DNA from: Paramyrothecium sp. XJ0827 | Taxonomy: Eukaryota; Ascomycota; Sordariomycetes; Hypocreales; Stachybotryaceae | Assembly (NCBI GenBank): GCA_020881915.1 | Contig: JAJFPB010000012.1 | Span: forward strand, 1,054,001-1,118,000 | DNA length: 64,000 bases | Direction of reading: 5' to 3' | In this document: positions 24,102-34,900 of the stretch, one piece after another | How positions within the stretch are numbered: the stretch's first letter is position 1 | How the letters are laid out: each line of letters begins with the position of its first letter | Made by a program: the position numbers and the translations under genes | Notes under the pieces: model-generated | What the model saw: the letters and a program-made list of their open reading frames with translations, nothing else | Database searches by the model: none | Told to the model about the DNA's origin: nothing

Positions 24102-26075
24102 TTTGGCGGTTTACAGGTTGAGCTGTTGAGAAGAAGGGAATGCAAGTAGACGACGCAAGCTGACGAGGAACGACTAGAACGTGATCGAGCTCAGGATAAC
24201 TGACTGGGTGTAGCAGGCTGCTCTTTTGACCACAATGAATGCCCTGCTCTGTGCAGATTCAGCTTGTCTTACAACATATCAATAGTCGAGTCTACTCTCT
24301 GGTAGGTTTTATATTCTCCCAGATATGGATTGTATCCTACGCATCTACGCTCAATACTACGCAAGTGGCCTGTTTTACTGAACAGACCATCTTGGTGCCC
24401 CTCCTGGAACAGCCTGGTCAGGCCAGCCAGGCCGTACTGCCCAGCCCTAATGGGACCATCAGACAATTGAGGTGCTCTGGAATAAAAGGCCTGAGCGATC
24501 TGCGACGAGTCAATCGCGAAGCGCCGCCCGTTTCGTCCGCGCGTTTCGACATCCTCCCTGGCGCATGCATGGCGCATGCATGGGGTCGTGCCTCAAAATT
24601 CTCTGCTGGCTTACGGATCCCTGAATTCGAATTGTGGCACGAGGTGTCATCGTAAGATTCGGACATTTTCTGCCAAGCTTCACATCCCGGCATGTCTATA
24701 AATCCGCAGCGCCCCCCTCTCCCCTGATCCCATGGCTTCCATTTCTTTCAAGATTGAGAATGCTCATCTAGCTTGACGAGAGCGCTTGAGTTGTTACGCA
24801 GGCTGCTTCGAGTTAAGGGAAATTGAAACGGGTGTTCATGTTATGCAGAACAACCAACGGGTGGTGTTCAGAATAGCCACTAATAATTGCCAATGACTCA
24901 ATCACTCTCTCAGACGTGCAATTTGACTGCTCCCGTCTCTCATGCTTCCTATAACGTAGCAAAACTGTGAAATTGCCGGCCGAGGACTCAGGCCCTCCAC
25001 TATCATTTCTATCAGCCCACCCCCCGCTTCTCCGCGTCAGACTTGCGTCAGGCCCTGCGCTGTGCGCCATGTTTCCAATTTAGGCACAGCATGGCATGGT
25101 CTCTAAACTCGCCGTAGGGTAACTGCCGCTGTGCCACAAGCGTATGCCCCAGTGTGCTGACGGATTGCCCGGCAGGGTCCGAGTTGGGTGTACTGGTCGC
25201 TAACTCACAACGTCGCATTGCGGCGCCCGAGGGCTGGTTGATGGCTGATCTTCCTGTGGCAATCTTCGGCCGTGGCTCGAAAAGTCTTAATCGCTCAGAC
25301 GTGCGCGCGCGCCTCCGACGGTCGAGAACGTCGATTGCTGCCCACTTTCAAACACTACACTTGTGGCGCTTGATACTAGTCTGAGATTCACGAACAAATC
25401 TAAGGCGTTGTCTTCAGATCCTGGAGACTAGTGAAGAAACGTTGTAGACGTACAAGCTTGCTACGACTCAACTTTAAGGAATCCGCAGAGGCTCCTGGGA
25501 ATTGACAGCCCTGTTCGCCCAATCCTCTGGAGAAATGCATGTATGCCAAGGAGGGAGTAGACCCAATCAATGTTTCCGATTTGAACTGGAAAGTTGCACA
25601 AGTATGTGCGTGTCCCGGCAAGGCGGTGTCCGCGTTGTAAATCGGACTTTGCCATTGGCCAAGGGACGTCGTCGGTGAATATCCAACCTATGAGCTAGCA
25701 ATCGAACAGGGGTTCTGTCCTGGATCTCCCAAACCTGGAGCACTAGTCGAACGTTTGTAGATCTAGCGCCTCGTTGAAATGGGGACAGGTCCACAGCTTG
25801 ATAGCAACGCCACCGTTCAATGTCATGAATACTCTCCTGGATCCGCTGCTTCCGACGCCATAACGCGCCGTATGAAGGCCTCGAATCTCGTCTATATGCT
25901 CTGAAAGTGCAAACCCGCCGTAATCACGTCCTAAGCAAGCCTGTGGAGCTGGAACTTGACTAACACATTAAAGGCTCATGAGTCCCTGGTTCTTTTCTGT
26001 CCTCCGAGCACTTGCCCATCTACCAGTCTGCGCACCTGCATGAGCCTTACTGCGCAGGTAGTTTGATCCTTCACC
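24102..26075. promoter_or_regulatory. Divergent promoter between the two P450 genes with six YNAGGCC sites
   Basis: YNAGGCC matches: 24418-24424 and 24427-24433 (plus, adjacent), 24488-24494 (minus), 24988-24994 and 25048-25054 (plus) and 25877-25883 (minus). About 1.9 are expected by chance. The first three lie 0.32-0.39 kb from the TRI4-like start; the last lies 0.19 kb from the other P450. An 11-bp perfect direct repeat, GCGCATGCATG, occupies 24561-24582. No coding sequence is supported. Confidence 0.5.
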
Positions 26076-27662
26076 ATGTCTCCTACCACCATTGGCGCCG
26101 CTGTGGCCATCCTGGTACTCCTTGGTGTGAAATGGTACCTCAGCCTACCTCCCAAGCCCAAGTTTCCCTTGGCAGACTTGGATCCCAACAATTGGCATGA
26201 CTCGTTGATGAAAGCGAAAGCCAAGGTATGCTTTTGAAGTGCCTCTACTCATGACCTCGTCTCACCTCTCCGTCTGCAGTATCAAAACCAAACATTTCTC
26301 TTTGGAGGCAACGATCCTCGCATCATGCTACCCAATTATCTATTTGAAGAGCTCAAGGATCTTCCAGATGAGGTGCTGTCTGCACGACAAAGTGCCCACA
26401 GGACACTCAACGGAGATTACACCGGGCTAGGCAGCAACCCTCCTCTTGCCGGGGCTGTCCAGAAAGAGCTTCTCGCCAACGTTGATGGTACCCTTGCCCT
26501 GTTGCAAGACGAAATCAAGTATGCCGTCGAGGAAGGCATTGGTGCTTGTGCCGACTGGACACCCATCAACATATGGGACAAGCTTCTACGGATCGTCGCC
26601 CTTTCAAGTGGCCGCGTCTTGGTCGGCAGTCCGTTGTGTCGTGATGAGGAGTGGATCAGGATGGTCACCCATTACACCGCTGATGCCATCAAGGCCTGCC
26701 AGGATGTACTTGGTGTCCCTCGTATCATTAGACCTGTGGTGGTGCCCTTTCTCAAGTCCATCCGCAACGCAAAGAACTATCGAATCCAAGTTGCCAAGAA
26801 GCTCGAGCCACAACTGAAAGAAATGGTGGAAGCAAACAGGATGATGAAATACGACGAAGAAAACAGCTACTTTGACTCAGTGCCAGACAACTTTCACAAC
26901 CTGGCTATGTGGTCACTGGGGCACTATCCACCGGGGAAGATCCCCACTACTGAGAGTGTTGCTATTACTGTCCTCTCTGGCATCTTTGCCGCCACTCACA
27001 CCATGAACGTCACCCTCACCAACGTCATGTACGATTTGGCCAGCCATCCCGAATACGCAGCGATCCTTAGAGAAGAAATCGAAACAGTTGCTGCTGAGGA
27101 GCCACATGGAAAGTTCCGAAAGAAGAGCATGCCAAAGTTGAAGAAGCTCGACAGCTTTATCAAGGAGAGCCAAAGACGCAACCCGATTGGTTCGGCGGTT
27201 CTGCTTCGTCTTGTCACTGCACCCAACGGTATTACACTATCCAATGGTGACCACCTCCCCCGTGGGTCAACCATCTGTGTAGCACCGGCTCGGCATACTT
27301 CAGCCATCGAGGAGAAGTACCTGACACCCCTGCCACCTCAACCATCATGGGATGAGTTCCACCCATGGCGCTTCAGTGACCTGCGCGAAAAACAAGGACA
27401 CGAGAACAAACACCATTTAGTCACTACGTCCAATGAGAGCGTCATCTTTGGGCATGGTAAATGGGCGTGCCCTGGTCGTTTCTATGCAGCGAACGAGATG
27501 AAGTCGGTCGTCATTGAGATTCTGACGAGGTACGAAATCGCTCTTGGGCCTGCTGGACAAGGAGAAGGTGGTGAATGGAAGCGACCCCAGACCTTCAACA
27601 TTGAGATGGCATATATCCCTGACCCAACGGCTACCATTTACTTCAGGGACCGCCGTGTGTAA
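26076..27662 (+). CDS. Cytochrome P450, CYP68-like
   Basis: ER-anchored monooxygenase of about 510 residues in two exons: 26076-26225 (50 codons) and 26280-27662, with a 54-bp intron that joins KAK to YQNQ. The first exon encodes the membrane anchor (AAVAILVLLGVKWYL) and PPKPKFPL. Typical marks of the CYP68/ent-kaurene oxidase-like group are PRIMLPNYLFEELKDLP, CRDEEW, the I-helix FAATHT, the ExxR motif ESQR and the haem loop FGHGKWACPG with Cys447. TRI1 and TRI13, which hydroxylate the trichothecene skeleton, belong to this broad group, so a skeletal hydroxylation is a reasonable guess; the position cannot be told from sequence alone. It is divergent from the TRI4-like P450 and shares its YNAGGCC-rich promoter. 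Confidence 0.85.
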
Positions 27663-29255
27663 AAGGACGAAACGGAAGAGAAAAGCAAGATTAGATTGGT
27701 GCATCGGTTGGATAATTGGTCATCTAGAACTATAGCCTAATTCAAACTTGACAAATTGCTTTATTCATGCCTCGCTAGTTCTTTGACTTCTGGTGCCAAC
27801 CCAAACCTGCATGTTCCAAGTATTAACCCCCTAAATTAGGCTCTTCAGGAAGTAGCTTCAGGATCGGCTCGTAGGGTCGATACGTCGTGCTTGCTCGACA
27901 CTTGACATGTCCTCTTGCCGGACACAAAGTGTCAACTGCAACAAACGACCGAGGGGAGGCAAAGGAATAGCAAACACACCCTAAACAGCGGACATTGAAT
28001 GCCATGAGGTTCAAAGTGGAGTTTAGAACATGCATCGCTAAGCCTTATGGCATGTATCATGCAGGGAAAGCCCATTCTGATAGCCTACCCGATCTGTCGC
28101 TGACAAGCCCGATCTACATAGCCTATCTGCAGTGTTTGGCCATGTCAGCTACGGAACGGGATTGGTGCTTGTGAGAATAATGCTGAGGATTTCTTGGCGG
28201 CTATTGAATGAAGTATTCTGCTTCAAAGTATTTTGGGTTGCCGCTGTATCAGAAATGCTTCGCGACAACCGGATAGAAAATCAACCCCCCTCAGCATTGA
28301 GGTCAGAAGATGATGCAAGTAGAGAACAAGAACCAAGACACATTGCCATTGGTCTTACAAAAGGACTGCTAGTGGAAGAAAGCATAATTTTCCGAACGCC
28401 AATAACGGTTAAAGGGCCAGGCTGAGGGACGGTGTTCGGCACGGGCGTGGCTTCAGATAAAGCAATGCTAAACCCGACGAGAACAGCAGCCGACCTCATT
28501 TCGACTCAGATAGGCCCTGTACTACAGGAGGGAGTAAATAGAAAAAGGAATAAACAAAATAGGGAGGGATAAATCCCTATTTAAACAAAAATATCGTAAG
28601 AAAAAAGTGGGGATGGTTTCAAGAATGTGCTGTGTAGTCAGTCTTTAAGACGCCAACCTTGCTGACGAAGGAAACAAGAGAAAAGAAAACAATACAAGGA
28701 GCTTACGAATGATCTTACGCTATGCTGCTACATGGTTGCTCACGTTTAATATATGCATGACCAAACCGTTGTTGAGAGTCTTTTCCTTAGGATTCACTAC
28801 TGAGGACCCTTTTGAGAGCTTTTAGAAACATTGAAGTCTGGACGCAAGTCCCCTTAGAGCTTTCAAACAAGCGATTTGGAAGCATTAGCATTGACATCGA
28901 AGGGAGATTGCCGACAGTCATTAACTACTTCTTGGCTGGGCATGCGAGGTTACGTTAGGGCATTGATTGATAGCCTACTTCGTGCGCGCAAGCCGACCCA
29001 TTCCCCTGAAAACAGTATTATTCGTGGTGACCCTGGAATTTCAGCTCCTACGTGTCTTCCCTACTAAAGATCGCCTGATATAAAACAACACTGGGCAAGA
29101 ATCAGACTGCGCAACTTATACATCTCTCCTATTGACGGCTTCAAATGCCTAGTAACTAGTTTTGGAGCCTACTACAATAGGCCTTTGGTTTATTGTTGAA
29201 TGTGTTGCAAGGAAACACTGTTGCGTCTCAACCAAGTGGTGAGGTTAATCTCTTA
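27663..29255. other. Intergenic region, 1.6 kb
   Basis: 3' flanks of the CYP68-like gene and of the rhamnosidase, which converge. One small secreted-type open frame at 28281-28499 is listed separately. Otherwise I see no gene. Confidence 0.4.
28281..28499 (-). CDS. Possible small secreted protein, uncertain
   Basis: A 72-codon open frame starting MRSAAVLVGFSIALSEATPVPN. It looks like a short signal peptide with an Ala/Thr-Pro cleavage region followed by Pro-rich sequence. A donor-like GTAAGA near 28349-28354 could add an exon, which would change the C-terminus. There is one Cys pair only and no known domain. It may be spurious. Confidence 0.2.
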   Translation of the reverse strand: MRSAAVLVGFSIALSEATPVPNTVPQPGPLTVIGVRKIMLSSTSSPFVRPMAMCLGSCSLLASSSDLNAEGG

Positions 29256-31997
29256 TTATGCATACTTGGCTTGGTATCCTTCATGGTCTCGGAATTCTGT
29301 CAACAGAGGTGCTGGAGGCCAGGCCTTCGGATCTACATCTATTTCGCACTCGAACGCATATTCTCCGGACTCGAGTTCATGAGCCTTTGACCCATCTGGA
29401 AGTCGAATGATCGCAGCGGAATTCGGTGGCACGACAACACTGATAGAGAACTTCTTCCCTTGTTGAAGCTCCCACGATACGCTTATCTGGCCTTGTGTAC
29501 TCGAATAGTCGACTTTGGCACTTGTGATATTGCCTCCTGGTCGCGGTCTAACCTGGAATTTCTTCCAGCCCGGCTCGAGGGATTCGATGCCTCCTATGTT
29601 GGAATGAATCCATTCGGCCACGCTCCCCAACGCATAGTGGTTAAAACTCGTCATCTGACCAGGGTTGATTGAGCCGTCTTCCAGCATACTGTCCCATCGT
29701 TCCCAGACCGTTGTGGCTCCCATCTTGACCGAGTATAACCATGACGGGCATCCCGTCTCCAGCAACATCCTGTATGCCAAGTCAGAATGCCCTGCCTCGG
29801 AAAGTGCGTGTAAGATGAGCGGCGTGCCGGCAAAACCTGTCGAGACTCGGAACTTGGAATACCGTACCAACCGCGCAAGACGATCGCCAAGGGCTCTCCG
29901 CTGAGCTGGCTCTTCTACAATTCCAAACAGTAAAGCCATCGCCATGGAAGTCTGCGAGTCTGATACAACAAATCCCACTTTAGTAATGTACTTATCGTGG
30001 AAAAGACTCTGCAGTCGTACGGCTTCGATCTTGTATTTCTGTTCGTCTTCTCCTCGACCCAGCACGTTGGCAATCTTGGCCATAAGCCTGGTGACGCGGA
30101 CCAAGTAAGAGTCAGCAACGAGCACACCGTCCGTGATTGCAAGGCCGGGCTCCGCAGGCGGGGCGTTTGGGTCAAGCCAATCGCCCAGTTGCCATAATGC
30201 TGGATCCCAAAGTCCATCCTCGCCTCTTTGCAGAGTGCGAAGGTATTCTTGCATGCCGTGGTAACTCTCTGCTAAAATTCCCGCGTCGCCGAACCACGTA
30301 TACAACGTCCAGGGCAACAGGATGACGACGTCATCCCAAACAGCTTGCGGAACGGCTGGCCACGGACCATACTTCATGGCATTTGGTACCACAAGAGGCA
30401 CAATTCCACCACTTGCTTCTTGGTCAATAAGCAAGTCCCGCATCCAGTTGGCTAGCATGCCTCCACAGTCGAAGAGAAAGCTCGCGGTCCCCGAAAAGAC
30501 CTGGAGATCACCGGTCCAACCGAGCCGTTCGTCGCGCTGCGGGCAATCCATAGGAATCGATACGAAGTTCCCACGCATGCCCCAGACTACATTCTTGTGG
30601 AGCTGGGTAATATCCTTGTTAGAACAAGTGAAATAACCCAAACGCGTCATGTCGCTGTGCATGACGAGTGCGCTTAAGGAGTCAAGGGTGACTTCTTCCG
30701 CCGGCCAACCCTGGAGCTCAACATAACGGAAGCCATGGTAAGTGAAATGAGGCGACCAGTCTTTCAGTGGCTGGTTCCCGAATAGTATAGTATCGGTTTG
30801 TTTGGCGTTGCGGAGTGGACGTGTGCCGAGATAGCCGTGTTCGAGGACTTCTGCGTGGCGGATGCGCACTCTATGTCCAGCAGGCTTGGACAAATGAGGT
30901 ATAAAGACTTTGCCGACGAGATTCTGGCCGAAGTCGACGAGCGTTGTGCCGTTGGGATCCTTGAAGATGCTGACTGGCTTTATAACTTCAGTGACGCGGA
31001 CTGGGGGAGAAGAAGACGCTACAAGTTGAGCTGTTGGGAGGGTCAACGTCTCGGTTGGAACCCAATCATCTTCCGAAGTGTACCACGAAGGAGTCTCGAG
31101 GCCCAAATCGTAGGTTTCTCCATTGTAGATGTCGCTGCCAACGATCGGGGAGGGCCGACACTCCCAGGTTTCATCTGTGGCGAGACGAAAGTGGGTGGCT
31201 GAGAATGAGGTTGCGTCGACCGTGGTTGAAATGTCCAGTTGAGCAAGGACTCCTATCCTGTCGCCATAGAAGCACGGTATGCCTTCACGCCAGAGGATTC
31301 GGCCGGCGTACCAACCCTCCGCGACCTCGAAAGACAGGACATTGTCGCTTTCTGGTTGTAGTAGCGGCGCTACATCAAAGACTTGATATTGGAGTCTTCC
31401 CTGGTAGGCTGTCCAGCCTGGGGCCAGCAATTCGTCGCCAACCTTCCTGCCGTTTAAATATGCTTCGTATAGTCCCAGAGCTGTAACATACAGCCTTGCT
31501 CGTGCGGGCGCAGAGTCTAGGCGGAAACGCTTGCGAAAACGAGTCGGACGGAGCCCCCACGCATCAGAATGCTTTTCGCCAGATTGCACAGGAGCAGTAA
31601 CAACTTTTGCAGTCCAATCTTCGCGGGTGAAAAGTGCCGCTTCGACGGTGGCCCATGAAGACCAATCGGTATTGACTTCTTGGTTTTGTGCAGCGCCGTA
31701 AGATTTGACGCGAACCCTGGCAGCTTCTCTAGACGTCAGGGGTTGGTCCGGCCAGGCGACCAAGGTTGAAGAGCTTCCTCGGACACGGAAAGGCTTGGTA
31801 TCTGGTCTTGAATCTCGTTGAATCTCCATCTCATAAGCAGTCTGTTTCCATCCGTTGGGAACCTTGTTGGGGCACTCAAAACGCCATGAAAGGCGGGGGG
31901 AGGCTACATGAACACCACGGCCGGTCGGGTGGTGTTCGAACGTCAAGTCCGCAACTCGCACAGGCGACGACATGGCACCAAGAAATGGTATGGTCAA
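29256..31997 (-). CDS. Alpha-L-rhamnosidase, GH78
   Basis: Glycoside hydrolase that releases terminal alpha-L-rhamnose from plant glycosides or pectic side chains; single exon, 913 residues, the usual size for fungal GH78. The N-terminal beta-sandwich region begins VADLTFEHHPTGRGV and includes PRLSWRF. A carbohydrate-binding-like segment, YVTALGLYEAYLNGRKVG, follows. The (alpha/alpha)6 catalytic region carries DCPQRDERLGWTGD (about 483-496), which holds the acidic residues expected for catalysis. A C-terminal beta domain ends the protein. There is no signal peptide with either start (Met1 or Met9, MSSPVRV), so it is probably intracellular. It converges on the CYP68-like P450 and has no obvious link to the TRI-like cluster. 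Confidence 0.93.
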   Translation of the reverse strand: MTIPFLGAMSSPVRVADLTFEHHPTGRGVHVASPRLSWRFECPNKVPNGWKQTAYEMEIQRDSRPDTKPFRVRGSSSTLVAWPDQPLTSREAARVRVKSYGAAQNQEVNTDWSSWATVEAALFTREDWTAKVVTAPVQSGEKHSDAWGLRPTRFRKRFRLDSAPARARLYVTALGLYEAYLNGRKVGDELLAPGWTAYQGRLQYQVFDVAPLLQPESDNVLSFEVAEGWYAGRILWREGIPCFYGDRIGVLAQLDISTTVDATSFSATHFRLATDETWECRPSPIVGSDIYNGETYDLGLETPSWYTSEDDWVPTETLTLPTAQLVASSSPPVRVTEVIKPVSIFKDPNGTTLVDFGQNLVGKVFIPHLSKPAGHRVRIRHAEVLEHGYLGTRPLRNAKQTDTILFGNQPLKDWSPHFTYHGFRYVELQGWPAEEVTLDSLSALVMHSDMTRLGYFTCSNKDITQLHKNVVWGMRGNFVSIPMDCPQRDERLGWTGDLQVFSGTASFLFDCGGMLANWMRDLLIDQEASGGIVPLVVPNAMKYGPWPAVPQAVWDDVVILLPWTLYTWFGDAGILAESYHGMQEYLRTLQRGEDGLWDPALWQLGDWLDPNAPPAEPGLAITDGVLVADSYLVRVTRLMAKIANVLGRGEDEQKYKIEAVRLQSLFHDKYITKVGFVVSDSQTSMAMALLFGIVEEPAQRRALGDRLARLVRYSKFRVSTGFAGTPLILHALSEAGHSDLAYRMLLETGCPSWLYSVKMGATTVWERWDSMLEDGSINPGQMTSFNHYALGSVAEWIHSNIGGIESLEPGWKKFQVRPRPGGNITSAKVDYSSTQGQISVSWELQQGKKFSISVVVPPNSAAIIRLPDGSKAHELESGEYAFECEIDVDPKAWPPAPLLTEFRDHEGYQAKYA

Positions 31998-34900
31998 CCT
32001 TGTCTCGCCAAATTGGGTCGTTTAAACGATGACACTCGCTTGCAGGCTTGTGGGCTTGGGAAACCACGATTGCGACGATTCAAGACTTCCAACGCTCTTG
32101 AATTGTCGGTCTAGCAACTGGGAAAAATGAATCAATAAGATTTCACGAACCACCGTAAATCTCGGTTGGGTGTAAACAACTATCGTGGTTTATGCAGTAG
32201 AGCACGTATAGATCAAGAACTAACAGTTCTGTTGATCTCTCCGTCAAGTACAGTATTGGCTCGACTCCTCGGATTTTGATCTTACGAGCCTAAGCATGGG
32301 CACAGGCTAAGAAAGCCAGGCGAGCTAAGCATCCCTGGAGTGAATCAAGGCGGCAACATACCAGCCTAGTGCTAAAACCTACCTCATTTCGTCATAACAA
32401 CCACCGCTGGTTCGAACCCTTGGGACCGAATCAGTGCTTAAAACTGCCTCTTCAGGAATTTACTAGTAATCATTATCCCGCACTCTCTGATGACATTTGC
32501 GGGGAAGTTCGTCAGCCGTCGTGCCCATGGCGGGAATGGCGGGAATGGCGCCCTGCGGGGCTCCCTTGTCATTCCTCAAGGCGAGCGGGGGTTGGCAGGG
32601 TTGCGGCTGGTCGTGTTAACTTGCCTCGATGATAGGCATGACGCGAAAAACGCATCGGCAAGCACTCAGTGTCCATCAGGATGGAGAATACGCTACAAAA
32701 AGGGTTCCTCTGGAGACCTTATGTCAAGAACGTCCGAACTCAAAGTCCGTGTCTCAACATCCTTGGGTTCTAAGCAAAAGCGGAATGCAAGGACTGGATC
32801 TCATGGCAGAACTCGACCAGCCCAGTGCAGATCAGGCTTCGCCCTGAGTTTACCATTGAGGTAACCTGGACGAGTTTGCATCGCTTCAGGATGGTCTGCT
32901 GCGAGAGCGGGGAAAATTATCCAGATTTATAGGCAAAACAAGCACGATAGCTTGATTTGACGCTGTGACGAATTGGCCACCCACATGAAAATACCCAAAG
33001 CGTTAGGATCTCGCCCGGTCACGCCATGTAACCTTACCAAGTTGCTGGGCGGGAGGCCACCTAGCTAAGATCGAAGCCGATTGTGATGACACCAAGCGCA
33101 TATTCCACGTATCTCGGCAATGGTATAGCTAGTTCAGTTATAGAGGAACCTCGAAAGTAATGAGGGACAGGCTGTACCTTGCCGGTTGATACTCTGGAAC
33201 TTCCTAAAGCTCAGAGTGATCTTCACAATTCGGTCGCCTTTGGCCCGACCGGCTGACTGAGTAACGAGCTTCAACGGCTTGCCAGCCTTATCAAACAATT
33301 GGCACCGGACCGGTGGGGCTCCTTGCATCCTGCAATTGCTCAAGCTCAAGTCGGGGATGTGACTTGCATTTCTCCACCAGTCGTAAATTCGACTTGGGAA
33401 GTCACGCTTGCATCCATCGAGCTCCTGGGCAAGCCCTATCTTGCCATTTCTGTACGTTGTCTGGGTGTGCATGATGAAATTGGAGCTCGCAGTAGCCCTG
33501 CGGCGGAGAGGAGAGATAGCCGTCGTGGAGACGGTTATCAATTGAAGGAAGCTGCTCGCCGGGTTGCGTTTATGGTGATGTGAAGACTCTAGGCCGAGTG
33601 CTTCAAGTCACAAGCGACAGTTGGTCAGCATGCGCTATTCCCTGGCTTAATGGAGACTCGATAACCTACATGTCTAGATTGACCACTACGTCCTTCACCA
33701 CTACGTGCTGCAATTTTGTCTGCTTTCTTACGAATAAGCAGATCCGTGTGCTTACCGCAGTTGCCATGGGTAGGTTTCAGCCTAATCATTGTTTCATTCT
33801 CCTCGTACGCCGTGGCTACAACATCAGCGTTGTGTTGTAGAATTGAGGGGAAACTAGAGGTGAGGATGCTCGAAAACCTTTGCATATCATGCCGCCTATG
33901 CCTCTCCTTTCTCTTTCCAATTAATGCTTACCAAAGCCCCAATACAATGCCACTGGGTTATAGCATATTAACCAGCCTTATACTAATTTAATTACTGGCA
34001 ACCCCTTTTGGCATTAATTGTTGCGGTTAGCGGAACCAACCTAGCATCTACGGATAAAAAGGGGCTACTGCATATGTGGCAACGGCAGTTACAAAACTCT
34101 CTCTCGGCGAATGGTTCCGGGCGATAAAAGAAGTTTCTTGGCAACGAAAGCCCACTGGCCGCCTTGTCATAATGAAAATGCTCTACACAGTGGTAGTGCT
34201 TCAAGCAGACAACCGGGCTCGCTGTTTCTGGTTTTCATCACTGCCTTTCCTGATCACGTGAGCTGAGCAAGGCTGTTCAAAGGCCAGCGCACGCTATCGC
34301 AAGGTAGCAATAAGGCGAATCAGTGATATGTTCCTGAAGTGCCGGAATTTCTTGCCATTATTCGCTTTCAAAAACAAAACTCGTATAGTTCTACTAAACC
34401 TCCAGTGCAAGGGAATGCTCGTCCTGAAACTTAAGGTCGTTTTTTCTCGTCTCATATCTTCGAATCGCAAGATGACGTCTACTGAAACATCATCTCCAGA
34501 CTTCGGTAGTCAGATGCAAAAGTGCAGCGTGTCATCAAGAGTCGGCCTAGTTTCAGTAGTTTACATTTGCGCCCTCTTCAAACAATTAAATAATCTCATC
34601 AATGTTGTAGGTCCGAAAAGGATGCGGCTCGGGATATCTTCCATCTCAATATTCAATGCTTGTTTCATTTCTTGGCACTATAGTGTTTCTTGCTTGAGAT
34701 TTTCCAGGATCTATTGATCATGCTACATAGGTCTTCTGAGACATTTTGGCATTTCTGCTACTAATTACAGCCGCTTCCGAGGGTGACCTGCCTCTACTAT
34801 GCTCACCATTTGCCGAATTGCCGAATCTGGGCTTTCCAAGATATAGAGACAATCCAAGCCATCTCATCTCAATTATCACCCTTGAGTGCTAGTGCCGTGT

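Noticed and set aside
32409..32424. GGTTCGAACCC resembling a tRNA B box
   Set aside because: Flanking bases do not form the T-arm or acceptor stem on either strand, and no A box lies at the right distance.
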